Below, piece after piece: positions 54,341-63,409 of a stretch of 64,000 nt of DNA (position 1 is its first letter; the number at the start of each line of letters is the position of its first letter). The notes beneath the pieces are model-generated. The model was given only the letters and a program-made list of their open reading frames with translations. It ran no database searches and had not been told where the DNA came from. This DNA is from Cognaticolwellia aestuarii (lineage in GTDB: Bacteria; Pseudomonadota; Gammaproteobacteria; Enterobacterales; Alteromonadaceae). Made by a program: the position numbers and the translations under genes. Where the stretch lies: NCBI RefSeq assembly GCF_002000025.1, contig NZ_MUZV01000008.1, forward strand, positions 33,272-97,271. The letters are read 5' to 3'.

Positions 54341-55798
54341 TTAATCTTTAATACCCCCCATACACAGGTATTTAATCGCTAAATAATCATCTAAGCCATA
54401 TTTAGAGCCTTCACGGCCACTACCTGATTGTTTTACGCCACCAAATGGTGCCGCAACATTGGAAATTAAACCTTCATTAATACCCACCATGCCATACTCC
54501 AATGCCTGTGCAACTCGCCAAACACGACCAATATCACGCGCATAAAAGTAAGCGGCTAAACCATATTCGGTATCGTTTGCCATGGCAATAACATCACTTT
54601 CACTCTCAAAAGCAATAATGGGTGAAACCGGGCCAAAAACTTCGTTGCGCGCTACAGGCATATCTGGCGTTACTTGGGTCAAAATGGTTGGTTGAAAAAA
54701 GTTTCTGCCGGCCTGGTGGCGCTTACCACCGGCATGTAAGATTGCACCTTGCTGTATCGACTTTTCAACTAATTTAGCTACATTATCAACGGCTTCAGTT
54801 GAGATCATGGGGCCAATTTGTATATTGTCATTAATACCATTACCGACATGTAAGTTATTAACAGCACTTGTAAATTGTTCAGTAAAACTGGCTAAAACTT
54901 CTTTTTGAACAAAAATACGGTTTGTACATACACAAGTTTGACCTGCATTTCTGTACTTCGAGTTGATCGCGCCTTTGACCGCTTCTGCAATATCAGCGTC
55001 ATTAAAGACAATAAAGGGCGCATTACCACCAAGCTCCATCGAGACCTTTTTAACCGTTGAGGCACATTGCTTGATCAGGCTTTTGCCGACAGCTGTTGAG
55101 CCCGTAAATGTAAATTTAGCCACATCAGTATCCGTGGTAAATACTTCGCCAATCGCTCGAGCATCTTGACCAACGACGACATTGAATACACCAGCAGGAA
55201 TACCTGCTTGTTCAGCCAACTCTGCCATTGCTAGTGCTGACAAAGGTGTTTGCGCTGCAGGACGTACCACAAATGTACAGCCAGCCGCTAGCGCTGCAGC
55301 GGCTTTACGGGCAATCATTGCATTGGGAAAGTTCCACGGTGTGATTGCAGCAACCACACCAACGGCTTGTTTAATGACCAGTATTTTTTGATCTGCTGAC
55401 AAGCTAGGTATGGTATCACCGTAAACACGTTTACCTTCTTCAGCAAACCATTCAATAAAACCCGCTCCGTAGGCTATTTCTCCTTGGGCTTCAGCTAAGG
55501 GTTTGCCTTGCTCTAAAGTCAGTATACGAGCGAGATCGTCCTGATGCTCCATCATCAAGTTAAACCAGTTACGTAACAACTTTGCGCGTTCGTGTGCAGC
55601 CATGTCCGCCCAGGCTCTGAAAGCTTTTTTAGCGGCCTGTATAGCCAATTTAGCGTCGTTTTCGCCCGCATCAGACACTTGTGCTAGTACCTCGTTTGTT
55701 GCAGGATTTGAGACCGTAAATGTCACATCAGATGCGTGCCACTGACCGTTAATGTATGAGCTGGTTTTAAGTAATGCGGATTGTTTAATTTTTTGCAA
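54341..55798 (-). CDS. gabD: NAD(P)-dependent succinate-semialdehyde dehydrogenase
   Basis: 485-residue aldehyde dehydrogenase. Catalytic residues: Asn in 'TPWNFPNAMIARK', Glu in 'MELGGNAPFIVF', Cys in 'AGQTCVCTNR'. The second cysteine two residues later and the C-terminal 'PFGGVKQSGSGREGSKYG' are typical of GabD, which oxidises succinic semialdehyde to succinate in GABA breakdown. No gabT is nearby, so the substrate assignment is by similarity only. Confidence 0.88.
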   Translation of the reverse strand: MQKIKQSALLKTSSYINGQWHASDVTFTVSNPATNEVLAQVSDAGENDAKLAIQAAKKAFRAWADMAAHERAKLLRNWFNLMMEHQDDLARILTLEQGKPLAEAQGEIAYGAGFIEWFAEEGKRVYGDTIPSLSADQKILVIKQAVGVVAAITPWNFPNAMIARKAAAALAAGCTFVVRPAAQTPLSALAMAELAEQAGIPAGVFNVVVGQDARAIGEVFTTDTDVAKFTFTGSTAVGKSLIKQCASTVKKVSMELGGNAPFIVFNDADIAEAVKGAINSKYRNAGQTCVCTNRIFVQKEVLASFTEQFTSAVNNLHVGNGINDNIQIGPMISTEAVDNVAKLVEKSIQQGAILHAGGKRHQAGRNFFQPTILTQVTPDMPVARNEVFGPVSPIIAFESESDVIAMANDTEYGLAAYFYARDIGRVWRVAQALEYGMVGINEGLISNVAAPFGGVKQSGSGREGSKYGLDDYLAIKYLCMGGIKD

Positions 55799-56004
55799 AA
55801 TATTCTCCTTAACTTAATGAGGTAAAAATTATTGGAAAAGTGTTCACAAGCTCGCTGATTATTTAAGCATGCTTGAAGAGGTGTTATAAACTACCTCGGT
55901 AATATTGCTGTTAAAGCTGTTCTATCTGTTAACGATAAATTATCATAATTAGGCAAGTTACATGAGAGTTTTTCAGCACAACTTATAAAATTTAAGGTTT
56001 TGAA

Positions 56005-57219
56005 ATGTCAGAAGCGTTAAAAGGTATTAAAGTAATTGACTTAAGCCGAATTTTGGCTGGACCTTGGGCATCGCAAATGTTGGCGGATATGGGCGCAGAG
56101 GTGATTAAAGTTGAACGCCCTAAAACAGGCGATGATACCCGACATTGGGGGCCTCCTTTTATCAAGGCCGCTAATAATCAACAACCTGCCCAAGCGGCAT
56201 ATTATCACTGTGCAAACCGTAACAAACAATCAATTGCTATCGACATCACTCAACCAGAAGGACAACAAGTGATCAAAGATATGATCGCTAAAGCCGATGT
56301 TCTGATAGAAAACTATAAAGTGGGTGGCCTTGAAAAGTATGGCTTGAGCTATCAGCAGGTTAAATTACTTAACCCTCAATTGATTTATTGTTCAATTACC
56401 GGCTTTGGTCAGCAAGGGCCTTACGCGCACAAAGCCGGCTACGATGCGATGATCCAAGGTGAGGGGGGCTTAATGAGCTTAACTGGCGCCGCTGATGGTG
56501 AGCCAATGAAAGTGGGCGTTGCCGTAGTTGATGTTATGACCGGACTTTATAGCGCTAACGCTATTCTTGCGGCATTGCTCGCGAAAACACATACCGGTAA
56601 AGGTCAGCATATTGATATTGCCTTACTTGATGTACAAGTTGCCACTTTGGCCAATCAAGGCATGAATTATTTGGCCACAGGACAAAACCCCGAACGTTTC
56701 GGCAATGGCCACCCTAATATCGTGCCATACCAAACCTTTGCCACTCAAAATGGCAGTTTAATATTAGCCGTAGGTAATGACCTGCAATTTAAAAAGTTTT
56801 GCCAAGCTGCACAATGTCATGAATTAGCCAGTAATACATTATTTAAAACCAACCAACAAAGAGTCGAAAATCGCGCTGCGCTTATCCCCATACTGGCTAG
56901 TATTATTGCGAAGCACAGTACTGATTATTGGGTTGCCACTTTAGAAGCAATAGCGGTGCCTTGTGGCCCAGTGAATACTTTAGCGCAAGTGTTTAATCAT
57001 CCGCAGGTGCAGCATCGCAATATGGTTAGGCAACTGCCTGATGAAAATGGCGAATTGATCAACACCATTGCTTCACCAATAAACTTGTCAGAAACGCCAT
57101 TGCAATATAAACATGCGGCGCCAAACATTGGCCAACATAGCGAACAAATTTTAACGCAATTTTTGCAATATAATGAAGAACAAGTCGCTACGTTATTAGA
57201 AAATGATACTGTCGCTTGA
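56005..57219 (+). CDS. CaiB/BaiF family CoA-transferase
   Basis: 404 residues of class III CoA-transferase fold: 'GIKVIDLSRILAGPWASQML' at the N-terminus, 'ANRNKQSIAIDI', 'YCSITGFGQQGPYAHKAGYD' and the nucleophilic Asp in 'VAVVDVMTGLYSA'. Such enzymes move CoA between carboxylic acids. The substrate is unknown. It is divergent from gabD, which leads to succinate, and succinyl-CoA is a frequent donor in this family; a link is possible but not shown. Confidence 0.9.
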   Translation: MSEALKGIKVIDLSRILAGPWASQMLADMGAEVIKVERPKTGDDTRHWGPPFIKAANNQQPAQAAYYHCANRNKQSIAIDITQPEGQQVIKDMIAKADVLIENYKVGGLEKYGLSYQQVKLLNPQLIYCSITGFGQQGPYAHKAGYDAMIQGEGGLMSLTGAADGEPMKVGVAVVDVMTGLYSANAILAALLAKTHTGKGQHIDIALLDVQVATLANQGMNYLATGQNPERFGNGHPNIVPYQTFATQNGSLILAVGNDLQFKKFCQAAQCHELASNTLFKTNQQRVENRAALIPILASIIAKHSTDYWVATLEAIAVPCGPVNTLAQVFNHPQVQHRNMVRQLPDENGELINTIASPINLSETPLQYKHAAPNIGQHSEQILTQFLQYNEEQVATLLENDTVA

Positions 57220-57278
57220 TTGACTATCTTGGTCGTTCGACGCTAAAACTGGTTTGCTGGTTTGTTTAGTAGGTAAAA

Positions 57279-58367
57279 ATGTATAAATTAATTTGCTTGA
57301 TTGCGTTGGGCGCGATAGTGATGTCGTTAAGTTTATTCGCCGCACGTGATACACCCCATACAAGCAGGCTGCTCAATGGCGAGTTTCAAAACAGTGAAAT
57401 TGTTTTTCACAGCTCCTTGGCTGATATGTGGAATATAGTAAAGCAGTCTTGGCAAGCCAAAAGAGCTGAGCCAGTACCCACAAAAATAATCCCTGTTGAG
57501 AGCATAACAACGGCGAATTTACTGAAGGAGACTAACGACGTACTTTATCGCCTTAGTCATTCAACATTACTGATAAAATTGCACAGTAAATTTATCTTAA
57601 TAGACCCTATTTTTAGTGAACGGGCATCGCCTGTACAATGGGCTGGGCCAAAACGTTTTCATCAACCGCCAATGAGTGTTGCACAACTACCAAATATAAG
57701 CGCGGTTATTATTAGCCATGATCATTATGACCACTTAGACCAAGAAACTATTTTGCAGCTCGCCGATAAAGTGGATTACTTCGTCACGCCGCTAAAAGTG
57801 GGTGAACATTTGCGAGATTGGGGTATTGCAGAAGATAAAATTATTGAATTTGATTGGTGGCAAACCCGTCAATTTTCGCATTTCAAATTGACCGCAACAC
57901 CAGCGCAGCACTTTTCAGGCCGTGGATTATTCGACAGAAACGAAACGCTTTGGGCAAGCTGGGTAATTGAGTCAAAAGATACAAAGCTATTTTATAGCGG
58001 CGACGGCGGCTACTTTTCGGGTTTTAAAGAAATTGGCCAACGCTTAGGCCCGTTCGATTTTACCTTAATGGAAACAGGCGCCTATAACACGCTATGGCAA
58101 GAAATACACATGACACCAGAGCAAAGCTTGCAAGCGCATCTTGATTTAAAAGGCAAATATATCATTCCAGTACACAATGCAACCTTTGACTTAGCTGTGC
58201 ATGACTGGTTTGAACCGCTTGAGCGTATTACAGCGTTAGCAAAGGCGCAGCAGGTAAACGTATTAACGCCACGTTTTGGTGAGATGGTGCTACTTAAAAA
58301 CCCTAAAAAAACCATGGCGTGGTGGCAGCAAGTAATGGCAATACCATCGGTTGCTGTTAGCCAATAG
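57279..58367 (+). CDS. MBL-fold metallo-hydrolase (NAPE-PLD/RomA-like)
   Basis: 362 residues. A hydrophobic N-terminus (about 3-21, 'LICLIALGAIVMSLSLFAA') suggests export or anchoring. The metallo-beta-lactamase motif is 'ISHDHYDHLD', followed by 'TPAQHFSGRG', 'FYSGDGGYFSGF' and a final 'IPVHNATF' that supply further metal ligands. It resembles N-acyl-phosphatidylethanolamine phospholipase D-like and RomA outer-membrane proteins. Substrate unknown. Confidence 0.88.
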   Translation: MYKLICLIALGAIVMSLSLFAARDTPHTSRLLNGEFQNSEIVFHSSLADMWNIVKQSWQAKRAEPVPTKIIPVESITTANLLKETNDVLYRLSHSTLLIKLHSKFILIDPIFSERASPVQWAGPKRFHQPPMSVAQLPNISAVIISHDHYDHLDQETILQLADKVDYFVTPLKVGEHLRDWGIAEDKIIEFDWWQTRQFSHFKLTATPAQHFSGRGLFDRNETLWASWVIESKDTKLFYSGDGGYFSGFKEIGQRLGPFDFTLMETGAYNTLWQEIHMTPEQSLQAHLDLKGKYIIPVHNATFDLAVHDWFEPLERITALAKAQQVNVLTPRFGEMVLLKNPKKTMAWWQQVMAIPSVAVSQ

Positions 58368-58713
58368 CGATTAAGTAAAAGCGATTAGCTAGGAGGTATG
58401 AATCAGAAGGTATGAATCAGAAGGTATGAGTCATACGTTATTAGCCAGCAGCAAATAGTCAATTCAAATGGCTATTTACTATTGGCACTAAATATCCTCA
58501 GCCTAGCGTGACTACATAATTATTAAAGGCTAGCATTATACTCAACATAGCGAGCCGACTCATAGCGAGTCAACTAATAGCCAGTAAAATAATCCCACGC
58601 TAATGAATTCTGTTTAGCGAATAATTCGGTTATATATAGGCTAAAAGTACTTGAGCGAGAAACAATGACTACCCATGTTTACACCCTAAATAATATAACA
58701 ATGGCGGCCTTTT
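58368..58713. other. intergenic region upstream of recQ
   Basis: 346 bases with a 14-bp tandem repeat near its start and repeated short words such as CATAGCGAG (about 58546 and 58560). No gene was seen. Confidence 0.4.
58392..58433 (+). repeat. three tandem 14-bp repeats
   Basis: The unit GAAGGTATGAATCA occurs three times in a row with one or two changes (first copy GGAGG..., third ...GAGTCA). It begins 24 bases after the hydrolase stop. It is not coding. Confidence 0.85.
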
Positions 58714-60531
58714 ATGAATAATTCAGCACTGTCAGTTCTTAATACTGTTTTTGGCTATGCCGAGTTTAGAAAGCCCCAAGATGAAGTGATTAACACGGTT
58801 ATCAACGGTAACAATGCACTTGTGCTTATGCCTACCGGTGGCGGTAAATCTTTATGTTATCAAGTGCCGGCGCTTATTCGCTCAGGTTGCGCTATTGTTA
58901 TATCGCCATTAATTGCCTTGATGCAAGATCAAGTCAATGCCTTAACGCTGCTTGGTGTTAAGGCCAGCTTTTTAAACTCATCCCTCGATCACCAGCAAGC
59001 CAATAATGTTGAGCAGGCCCTAATGCAAGGGCAGTTAGACCTACTCTATATTGCCCCTGAGCGTTTAACTCAGCCGCGCATGTTATCACTGCTACAACAA
59101 TGCAATATTGCTTTATTTGCCATCGATGAGGCCCATTGTGTTTCACAATGGGGGCACGACTTTAGAGCCGACTACTTGCAGCTATCGTTACTACCTCAGC
59201 AGTTCCCATTGGTGCCACGCATAGCCTTAACTGCAACCGCGGATCCCAGAACCCACAAAGAAATCAGTGAAAAATTACAGCTTGACGATGCTAAGCATTT
59301 CGTTGCCGGTTTTGACCGACCCAATATTCAATATCGCATTGGTCAAAAAGCAAATGCTCGTCAACAGTTACTCAATTTTATTCGCCACGAGCATGCACAC
59401 GATGCCGGTATTATTTATTGTTTATCACGTAAAAAAACCGAAGAAACCGCCAACTGGCTATGCCAACAAGGTTTACAGGCACTGCCGTATCATGCGGGTT
59501 TACCTAACGAGGTTAAAGAGCTGCATCAAAACAGATTTTTAAGAGAAGATGGCCTGATCATCGTTGCCACTATTGCCTTTGGTATGGGTATCGATAAGCC
59601 CGATGTGCGTTTTGTTGCACACCTTGATTTACCTAAAAGCATTGAATCGTACTACCAAGAAACCGGCCGAGCAGGGCGCGATGGTCAAGCAGCAAACGCC
59701 TGGATGGTTTATGGCTTGCAAGATGTTATTAAATTAAAACAAATGTTAGACAAATCACAAGCCCCCGAGCAACAAAAACGTATTGAGCGCCAACGACTTG
59801 ATGCCATGTTAGGGCTTTGTGAAATAACCACGTGTCGTCGACAAACACTGCTGCATTATTTTGCTGAGCACTTGGCCAAGCCCTGCGGAAACTGTGATAC
59901 CTGCATTACACCCGTTGAAAAATGGGATGGCACCGATGCCGCGCGAAAAGCACTAAGTTGTGTCTATCGTAGCGGCCAACGCTTTGGGGTTAATCACCTC
60001 ATTGATATTTTATTGGGTAAAAACAGCGCAAAAATAACGCAATTTCAACACCAACAACTCACTACCTTTGGTATTGGCACCGAGCTAGACACTAACCAAT
60101 GGCATTCGGTGTTCAGGCAACTGGTTTCTCGCGGCTATATTTACGCTGATATGGATAGCTTTGGCGCATTTAAATTGACCGATAAATGCCGGCCCTTATT
60201 GCGGGGTGAAGAAAGCGTTGAACTGCGAAAAGACAATACCCAGCTAAGCAAAAAACAAAACGCGAGAAAATCATCAAAATCAAAAGTAAAAGCTAATGTA
60301 CCAGAGCATGCAGAGCCGTTATGGCAAGCACTACGAGCATTACGCAAAAAATTGGCTGACGAGCATGGTATTCCACCTTTTACGGTATTTCATGACAGTG
60401 CCCTAATTGACATGATCACCACCAAGCCGGGTAATCGAGAGCAACTGTTAGCGATAAGTGGTGTTGGCGTTAGTAAACTAGACAAATACGGGGATCAATT
60501 CTTAGCGGTGCTCAGCGAGTTCGATGCGTAA
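58714..60531 (+). CDS. recQ: ATP-dependent DNA helicase RecQ
   Basis: 605 residues with the full RecQ set: Walker A in '[17 protein letters not shown]', DEAH box in '[19 protein letters not shown]', helicase C motif '[12 protein letters not shown]', the RecQ-C zinc cluster ('[10 protein letters not shown]' and 'PCGNCDTC'), a winged helix, and a C-terminal HRDC domain (about 525-600). It is a 3'-5' helicase of recombination and fork repair. A Lys/Ser-rich linker before HRDC is slightly long. Confidence 0.96.
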   Translation: MNNSALSVLNTVFGYAEFRKPQDEVINTVINGNNALVLMPTGGGKSLCYQVPALIRSGCAIVISPLIALMQDQVNALTLLGVKASFLNSSLDHQQANNVEQALMQGQLDLLYIAPERLTQPRMLSLLQQCNIALFAIDEAHCVSQWGHDFRADYLQLSLLPQQFPLVPRIALTATADPRTHKEISEKLQLDDAKHFVAGFDRPNIQYRIGQKANARQQLLNFIRHEHAHDAGIIYCLSRKKTEETANWLCQQGLQALPYHAGLPNEVKELHQNRFLREDGLIIVATIAFGMGIDKPDVRFVAHLDLPKSIESYYQETGRAGRDGQAANAWMVYGLQDVIKLKQMLDKSQAPEQQKRIERQRLDAMLGLCEITTCRRQTLLHYFAEHLAKPCGNCDTCITPVEKWDGTDAARKALSCVYRSGQRFGVNHLIDILLGKNSAKITQFQHQQLTTFGIGTELDTNQWHSVFRQLVSRGYIYADMDSFGAFKLTDKCRPLLRGEESVELRKDNTQLSKKQNARKSSKSKVKANVPEHAEPLWQALRALRKKLADEHGIPPFTVFHDSALIDMITTKPGNREQLLAISGVGVSKLDKYGDQFLAVLSEFDA

Positions 60532-60820
60532 TCACTTCAATTATCATCGATAATTGATGTCTCGTTTTACAGCCAGCTAGCTGTCATCAGGCTTTCAACT
60601 TGAGATTATTTAATGGTAAAAATAACGCTAGATAAGTGTTCTTTTATGTAGTGTTGTCGTATTTTGTTCTGGTTTAATGGCATAGGACACTTTGATTAAG
60701 GATAATATCATCATTACTTGAGGTGTTTTATGCATCAAAAACAACAATACAAAACTTACACTAAAGCTTTCAAAGAAGAGGTTGTAGCTTTTTTGTTCCA
60801 TATCAAATCATTTACATTGA
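60532..60820. other. region between recQ and integron with IS remnant
   Basis: It begins with a short palindrome CAATTAT-CATCG-ATAATTG (60538-60556), without T tract, after recQ. It then contains the 5' stub of an IS3-type orfA (60730 onward) and the last bases before the integrase stop. Confidence 0.5.
60730..60789 (+). pseudogene. 5' stub of IS3-family orfA
   Basis: An ATG after GAGGTG starts 'MHQKQQYKTYTKAFKEEVVA', which matches the N-terminus of IS3-family OrfA transposase proteins ('KTYTKEFK-EEAVAL' type). After about 20 codons the frame continues into unrelated sequence and stops in the integrase 3' end. The remainder of the insertion sequence is missing, so this is a relic of a deletion or rearrangement at the integron edge. 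Confidence 0.6.
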
Positions 60821-61801
60821 TCAATTTGACATTGTTTTCATTAGATCAGATAAAGGGCTAGTGACGCCATCAGCACCACATTCAATCACATGAGTGTAAA
60901 TTTGTGTTGTTCTAATGTCAGTATGGCCTAATTGCTCTTGCACTGTGCGAATATCAGCTCCTCGTTGTAATAGGTGTGTAGCAAAAGAGTGACGTAATGT
61001 ATGACAAGTAATATTCTTTTTTATATGGGCTTGCTTAGCTGCTTTTTTTACGACTTTTCTTATCGATGTTTCATTTATATGATGTCGTCTAAGCGCATTA
61101 ACTTTAGGGTCTATACTGAGTCTTTTTGAAGGAAATAAATAATGCCATCCTAACTCTTTTCGTGCGTTTGGGTATTTCCTACTGAGTGCGAAAGGCAAAT
61201 ACACCCCTTGATAATCAGGTTTTTTAAAGTCACCATTAAAAAGTAATTCAACGCTATTTATTTGCATCTTTAATGCATCAACAAGCTCTTTTGCCAATGT
61301 CACGCAGCGGTTTTTTCCTCCCTTACCTTGCCATACTCTTACCGTGTAAAAATCAAAGTCTATATCTTGTACTCTTAAACGAACAGCTTCCATTAATCGT
61401 AGGCCGCTACCATACATAAGTTGACAAATTAATTGATAGTTAGCGTCAATTTGTACAAGCAGTGCTGATACTTCTTTTTGAGTTAGTACGACAGGTAATT
61501 TTTGCTGAATATGGCTTTTATTAAAATTCAATTCCAAGGTTAACTCATTTTTAAGTACATATTTGTACATAAACGATAAGGCATTCAATGCTAACGCCTG
61601 TGTTTTAGGTGCCACATTGATAACATTAGACAAGTGAGAGAGAAAATACTCAACTTCACGATTATGGCAAGTGCTCGGGTGTCGCTTATTATTAAAAATG
61701 ATAAACGCTTTTATCTAATATAAATAAGACTCGATAGTGCGTTTTGCATATCTTTTTGTCCACATCTGCTCTTTAATATGAGTAAGAAAAAGAGAGCTCA
61801 T
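60821..61801 (-). pseudogene. intI: integron integrase IntI with one amber codon
   Basis: Reading from the ATG at 61801 (AAGGA ribosome site 7 bases upstream), the frame gives a full-length tyrosine recombinase of 326 codons. It is broken only by TAG at 61717-61715, codon 29, in 'RTIESYLY-stop-IKAF', where integrases have Trp. Downstream, 'FNNKRHPSTCHNREVEYFLS' and 'MYGSGLRLMEAVRLRVQD' (catalytic Arg) are intact. So are the integron-specific insert ('YPNARKELGWHYLFPSKRLS'), 'HTLRHSFATHLLQRGAD' and the nucleophile Tyr in 'TTQIYTHV'. Restart at the TTG at 61633 would lack 56 residues. It may be inactive unless the amber codon is suppressed. Confidence 0.92.
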
Positions 61802-61839
61802 ATAGTTATCCTTATTTATTTTGTTACGTCATAAATTGT

Positions 61840-61857
61840 GCTGTATATTTATACAGC
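61840..61857 (-). promoter_or_regulatory. LexA box upstream of intI
   Basis: GCTGTATATTTATACAGC contains a perfect CTGT-N8-ACAG core (61841-61856), 40 bases upstream of the integrase ATG. LexA control of intI is established for several integrons, so the site is exactly where expected. It is the second SOS box in the window. Confidence 0.92.
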
Positions 61858-62045
61858 TCAGTGTGGTTTCCTGCTTTCATCCAATAAAAAGGAAATATTC
61901 TCGTTTATGTCTTTGTCATAACGAAATGTTTTATTAGTAACTTATTGTAGATAGGGAACAAATCGGGTATGTTTTGATTATCTTAAAATATGAAAGAAGG
62001 ATTTTTTCCTTGTTTAAACAAGGATTTTTTCCTCATAATAAGCTG
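61858..62045 (+). other. candidate attI region of the integron
   Basis: This stretch lies between the intI promoter and the first cassette, the position of attI. It contains a 14-bp direct repeat AAGGATTTTTTCCT (61997-62010 and 62020-62033) and a perfect 16-bp palindrome CCTTGTTTAAACAAGG (62008-62023). It ends in G at 62045, which with the cassette start gives the core GTTATGT. A weak cassette promoter (TTGTAG, 17-base spacer, TATGTT at 61945-61973) reads toward the cassette. Confidence 0.7.
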
Positions 62046-62989
62046 TTATGTTTTTCATGAGAGTCCTGTATGTTAATTTACCATTACACAAGCGTAGATA
62101 CTTTTATGAAAGTCCTTGATAGCCAATCTTTATGGGCTTCAGATCTTTCAAAAATGAATGATCCTCAGGAGTTCATATTTGGCATAAAGTTGATCGAGAA
62201 TCTTTTTAAAAGTAAATTTCCTGATTTATTTGATTGGTTTGAAACTAATCATTTTTTGGGCAACGAAAATGAACAACTTCTATTAGGCTGTTCATTTTCT
62301 GAAAATCCAGATGATTTAAGTCAATGGAGAGCTTATGGCGATGATGGAAAAGGTGTAGTTATTGGTATTGATAAAGCCATCTTGAGTTCGAATAACACAA
62401 CAGTTATCCCTTCATTTTATAAAGGTGATGAAAGAAAAGTTAGTTTTGTTCAATTTCATGAGGTTATATACTCTCAGAAAGCATTTGAAGATTCTGTTGC
62501 CAAATTACTAGATAGTATAGGTGACTTCATTACTGACAGAGTTGAAAGTTACAAACTATCCATTGGACTTTCAAGATTAGCTGCTTCATTCAAGTCTGAC
62601 TTCTATAAAAATGAGCAAGAAGTAAGAGCTATAATCGAGCATTCAAAACGTTCAGAGTTATATTTAGACGAATCACTAAAAAAGCATAAATTATTTGATT
62701 TAAACTTTCGTACATCGAAATTTGGATTAACTCCTTTTTGTAATGTGAGCCTTGGTAATAAAGATGGTACTTCAATAAAAACCGTTAGCTTAGGGCCTAA
62801 GTGTAATATTTCAAAAGGTGATATGGAGTTTATGCTTTTAGCTACAGGTTATCAGGATGTCAATGTTACAACTTCTGATGGTCAGTATAGATAAAAACAT
62901 AACAAGAAATTAAACAAGGACAAAAAACAGTTGGCTTTTGCTCCTTCGTCGCTATTTTAGCCAACAATTTTTAGCCTGTTAATTGGGCG
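62046..62989 (+). mobile_element. integron gene cassette 1 (DUF2971 gene plus attC)
   Basis: The cassette boundaries are fixed by sequence. The core GTTATGT spans the attI/cassette junction, and the first 11 bases of that junction (GTTATGTTTTT, 62045-62055) are the exact complement of AAAAACATAAC (62893-62903) in the attC R'' arm. The cassette ends at G62989 of the next core site GTTAGCA. It carries one gene in the same direction and its attC, 944 bases in total. Confidence 0.9.
62070..62894 (+). CDS. cassette-encoded DUF2971 protein
   Basis: 274 residues starting 'MLIYHYTSVDTFMKVLDSQS'. DUF2971 landmarks follow: 'LWASDLSKMNDPQEFIFG', 'LLLGCSFSENPDDLSQWRAY' and 'DDGKGVVIGIDKAI', then 'FYKNEQEVRAIIEH'. 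The family has no settled function. The opening Y-H-Y-T-S and later Trp-Arg/Tyr region recall ADP-ribosyltransferase-like toxins, an idea based on pattern only. No partner gene fits in the cassette. AT-rich compared with neighbours, as usual for cassettes. Confidence 0.85.
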   Translation: MLIYHYTSVDTFMKVLDSQSLWASDLSKMNDPQEFIFGIKLIENLFKSKFPDLFDWFETNHFLGNENEQLLLGCSFSENPDDLSQWRAYGDDGKGVVIGIDKAILSSNNTTVIPSFYKGDERKVSFVQFHEVIYSQKAFEDSVAKLLDSIGDFITDRVESYKLSIGLSRLAASFKSDFYKNEQEVRAIIEHSKRSELYLDESLKKHKLFDLNFRTSKFGLTPFCNVSLGNKDGTSIKTVSLGPKCNISKGDMEFMLLATGYQDVNVTTSDGQYR

Positions 62990-62995
62990 TTAGCA
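62897..62995 (+). other. attC recombination site
   Basis: About 97 bases with complete attC architecture: R'' ACATAAC (62897-62903), L'' AATTAAACAAGG (62908-62919), an inner stem GTTGGCT (62930-62936) with AGCCAAC (62959-62965), L' CCTGTTAATT (62975-62984), and R' in GGGCGTTAG (62985-62993). L''/L' pair imperfectly, leaving the extrahelical bases that set strand choice. It closely resembles the attC type common in marine gammaproteobacterial integrons. Confidence 0.93.
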
Positions 62996-63003
62996 TTACA
63001 ACA

Positions 63004-63409
63004 ATATAAAGGACACCCATCCTAAATTGAACTAACCTAGTCTGTCTACTAAGCTCAAATGACCCTTTCTTATTTATGTCAGGTGCGTGATCGTAGATAT
63101 AAAGGACACCCATCCCAAATTGAACTAACCTAGTCTGTGTACTAAGCTCAAATGACCTTTTCACATTTATATCAGATACGTGATGACTAGCCCCAGAAAG
63201 CAACAAATCAGTTTAGTGGATACACCTTACTATCACTGTATGACACGCTGTGTCAGGCGTGCGTTTTTATGTGGTGAAGATAAGCACTCAGAGAAAAATA
63301 TAAAGGACACCCATCCTAAATTAATATAAAGGACACCCATCCCAAATTGAACTAACCTAGTCTGTGTACTAAGCTCAAATGACCTTTTCTCATTTATATC
63401 AGATACGTG
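63004..63409 (+). repeat. RAYT-associated repeats (four copies of the leader)
   Basis: The 19-mer ATATAAAGGACACCCATCC begins at 63004, 63097, 63298 and 63324. Copies 1, 2 and 4 continue with the same 60-odd bases (AAATTGAACTAACCTAGTCT and on). Copy 3 is cut to 26 bases. Copies 2 and 4 lead into RAYT coding sequence after exactly 86 bases each. The array starts 11 bases after the attC. Confidence 0.9.
63183..63293 (+). pseudogene. truncated 5' end of a RAYT transposase gene
   Basis: The ATG at 63183 opens 36 codons matching the start of the intact gene at 63410 ('MTSPRKQQIS', 'YYHCMTRCVRR'), up to 'GEDKHS', then breaks into repeat copy 3. Of the few coding differences between the two copies, most are synonymous (ATC/ATT, ACA/ACT, GCG/GCC, TGT/TGC) and one changes V to A. 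This suggests the fragment came from a separate functional copy and not a fresh duplication. Confidence 0.85.

Noticed and set aside
60821..61633. Treating the integrase as an intact 270-residue gene starting at TTG 61633
   Set aside because: The 56 upstream codons match the integrase N-terminus in the same frame except for one TAG, and the ribosome site and LexA box belong to the ATG at 61801.
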